In this document: one piece after another, positions 5,762 to 5,884 of the stretch
Layout: every line of letters begins with the position of its first letter
Numbering within the stretch: position 1 is the first letter of the stretch
Source: an uncultured Clostridia bacterium
GTDB taxonomy: Bacteria; Bacillota; Clostridia; Christensenellales; Aristaeellaceae
Direction: 5' to 3'
DNA: 5,884 bases
Assembly: GCA_937874275.1 (NCBI GenBank)
Contig: CALNAU010000093.1
Span: forward strand, 1 to 5,884
Position numbers and translations under genes: made by a program
Notes under the pieces: generated by a model
The model's input: only the letters and a program-made list of their open reading frames with translations
Told to the model about the DNA's origin: nothing
Database searches by the model: none

Positions 5762-5884
5762 ATGAACACCACCCCCATCATCACCGAGATGCAGGTCATC
5801 CCGGTAGCGGGCTACGACAGCCTGCTGCTGTCCCTGTCCGGCGCGCACGCGCCGATGTTTGCACGCAACTTGGTTGTCCTCAAG
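5762..5884 (+). CDS. gudD: Glucarate dehydratase, N-terminal 41 residues (runs off the window)
   Basis: The start is ATG 5762 with AAGGAGG at 5751-5757, 4 bases away. The 41 visible residues include TEMQVIPVAGYDS and LSGAHAPMFARNLVVLK. These closely follow the N-terminus of E. coli GudD as I recall it (TEMQVIPVAGHDS and LSGAHAP-F-TRN). The paralogue GudX differs at the same place (IGGAHNAYFTRN), so GudD is the better match. GudD is a cytoplasmic, Mg-dependent member of the enolase superfamily that removes water from D-glucarate (and L-idarate) to give 5-dehydro-4-deoxy-D-glucarate. The catalytic residues lie beyond the window, so activity cannot be checked here. It follows dppF after 27 bases with no terminator, placing it in the transporter operon and giving the main clue to the substrate of the cluster. 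Confidence 0.85.
   Translation, partial: MNTTPIITEMQVIPVAGYDSLLLSLSGAHAPMFARNLVVLK

Noticed and set aside
3889..5848. Further long minus-strand frames opposite the two ATPase genes and the gudD start
   Set aside because: Both ATPases are full length with all motifs on the + strand; the antisense frames show no domain and no start signal.
5839..5854. Inverted repeat CGGCGCG / CGCGCCG near the window end
   Set aside because: It lies within the conserved SGAHAP codons of gudD and is explained by coding plus GC-rich codon choice.
1..5884. CRISPR array, tRNA/rRNA gene, insertion sequence or defence system
   Set aside because: Almost all of the window is covered by the genes listed; I saw no regular repeat-spacer pattern, transposase, cloverleaf or defence protein.

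Overview
This 5.9-kb window is a compact, one-direction gene cluster, all on the + strand. It carries the 3' end of a DapA-family (dihydrodipicolinate synthase / N-acetylneuraminate lyase) gene, a complete five-gene Opp/Dpp-type ABC importer, and the first 41 codons of a glucarate dehydratase gene (gudD). The DNA is GC-rich with mostly G/C third positions. Every complete gene has a strong AAGGAGG-type Shine-Dalgarno site, and three of the five transporter genes start with TTG or GTG. This fits a high-GC member of the Clostridia/Firmicutes best. That assignment is inference from style, not from a marker gene.

Layout: 1-226 DapA-family lyase C-terminus; 227-352 leader region with three imperfect direct repeats and a small hairpin; 353-1876 family-5 solute-binding protein; 1890-1926 very strong intercistronic stem-loop; 1960-2880 DppB-type permease; 2892-3737 DppC-type permease; 3763-4746 DppD-type ATPase; 4733-5734 DppF-type ATPase, overlapping the previous gene by 14 nt; 5762-5884 gudD start, running off the window. 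No gap exceeds 300 bases; the longest is 126 bases.

How they may work together: the binding protein would capture a solute outside the membrane, the DppB/DppC pair form the channel, and the DppD/DppF pair hydrolyse ATP. Peptide-type importers are common, but this one sits between an enzyme that dehydrates D-glucarate to 5-dehydro-4-deoxy-D-glucarate (GudD) and a DapA-family lyase. The next enzyme in one glucarate route, 5-dehydro-4-deoxyglucarate dehydratase, is itself a DapA-family member. The simplest hypothesis is that the cluster imports and degrades an aldaric (sugar diacid) substrate rather than a peptide. An apparent proline at the position where E. coli DppA and OppA carry the peptide-binding aspartate is in line with that. 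The transporter machinery itself is ordinary; the context and the implied substrate are what deserve follow-up.
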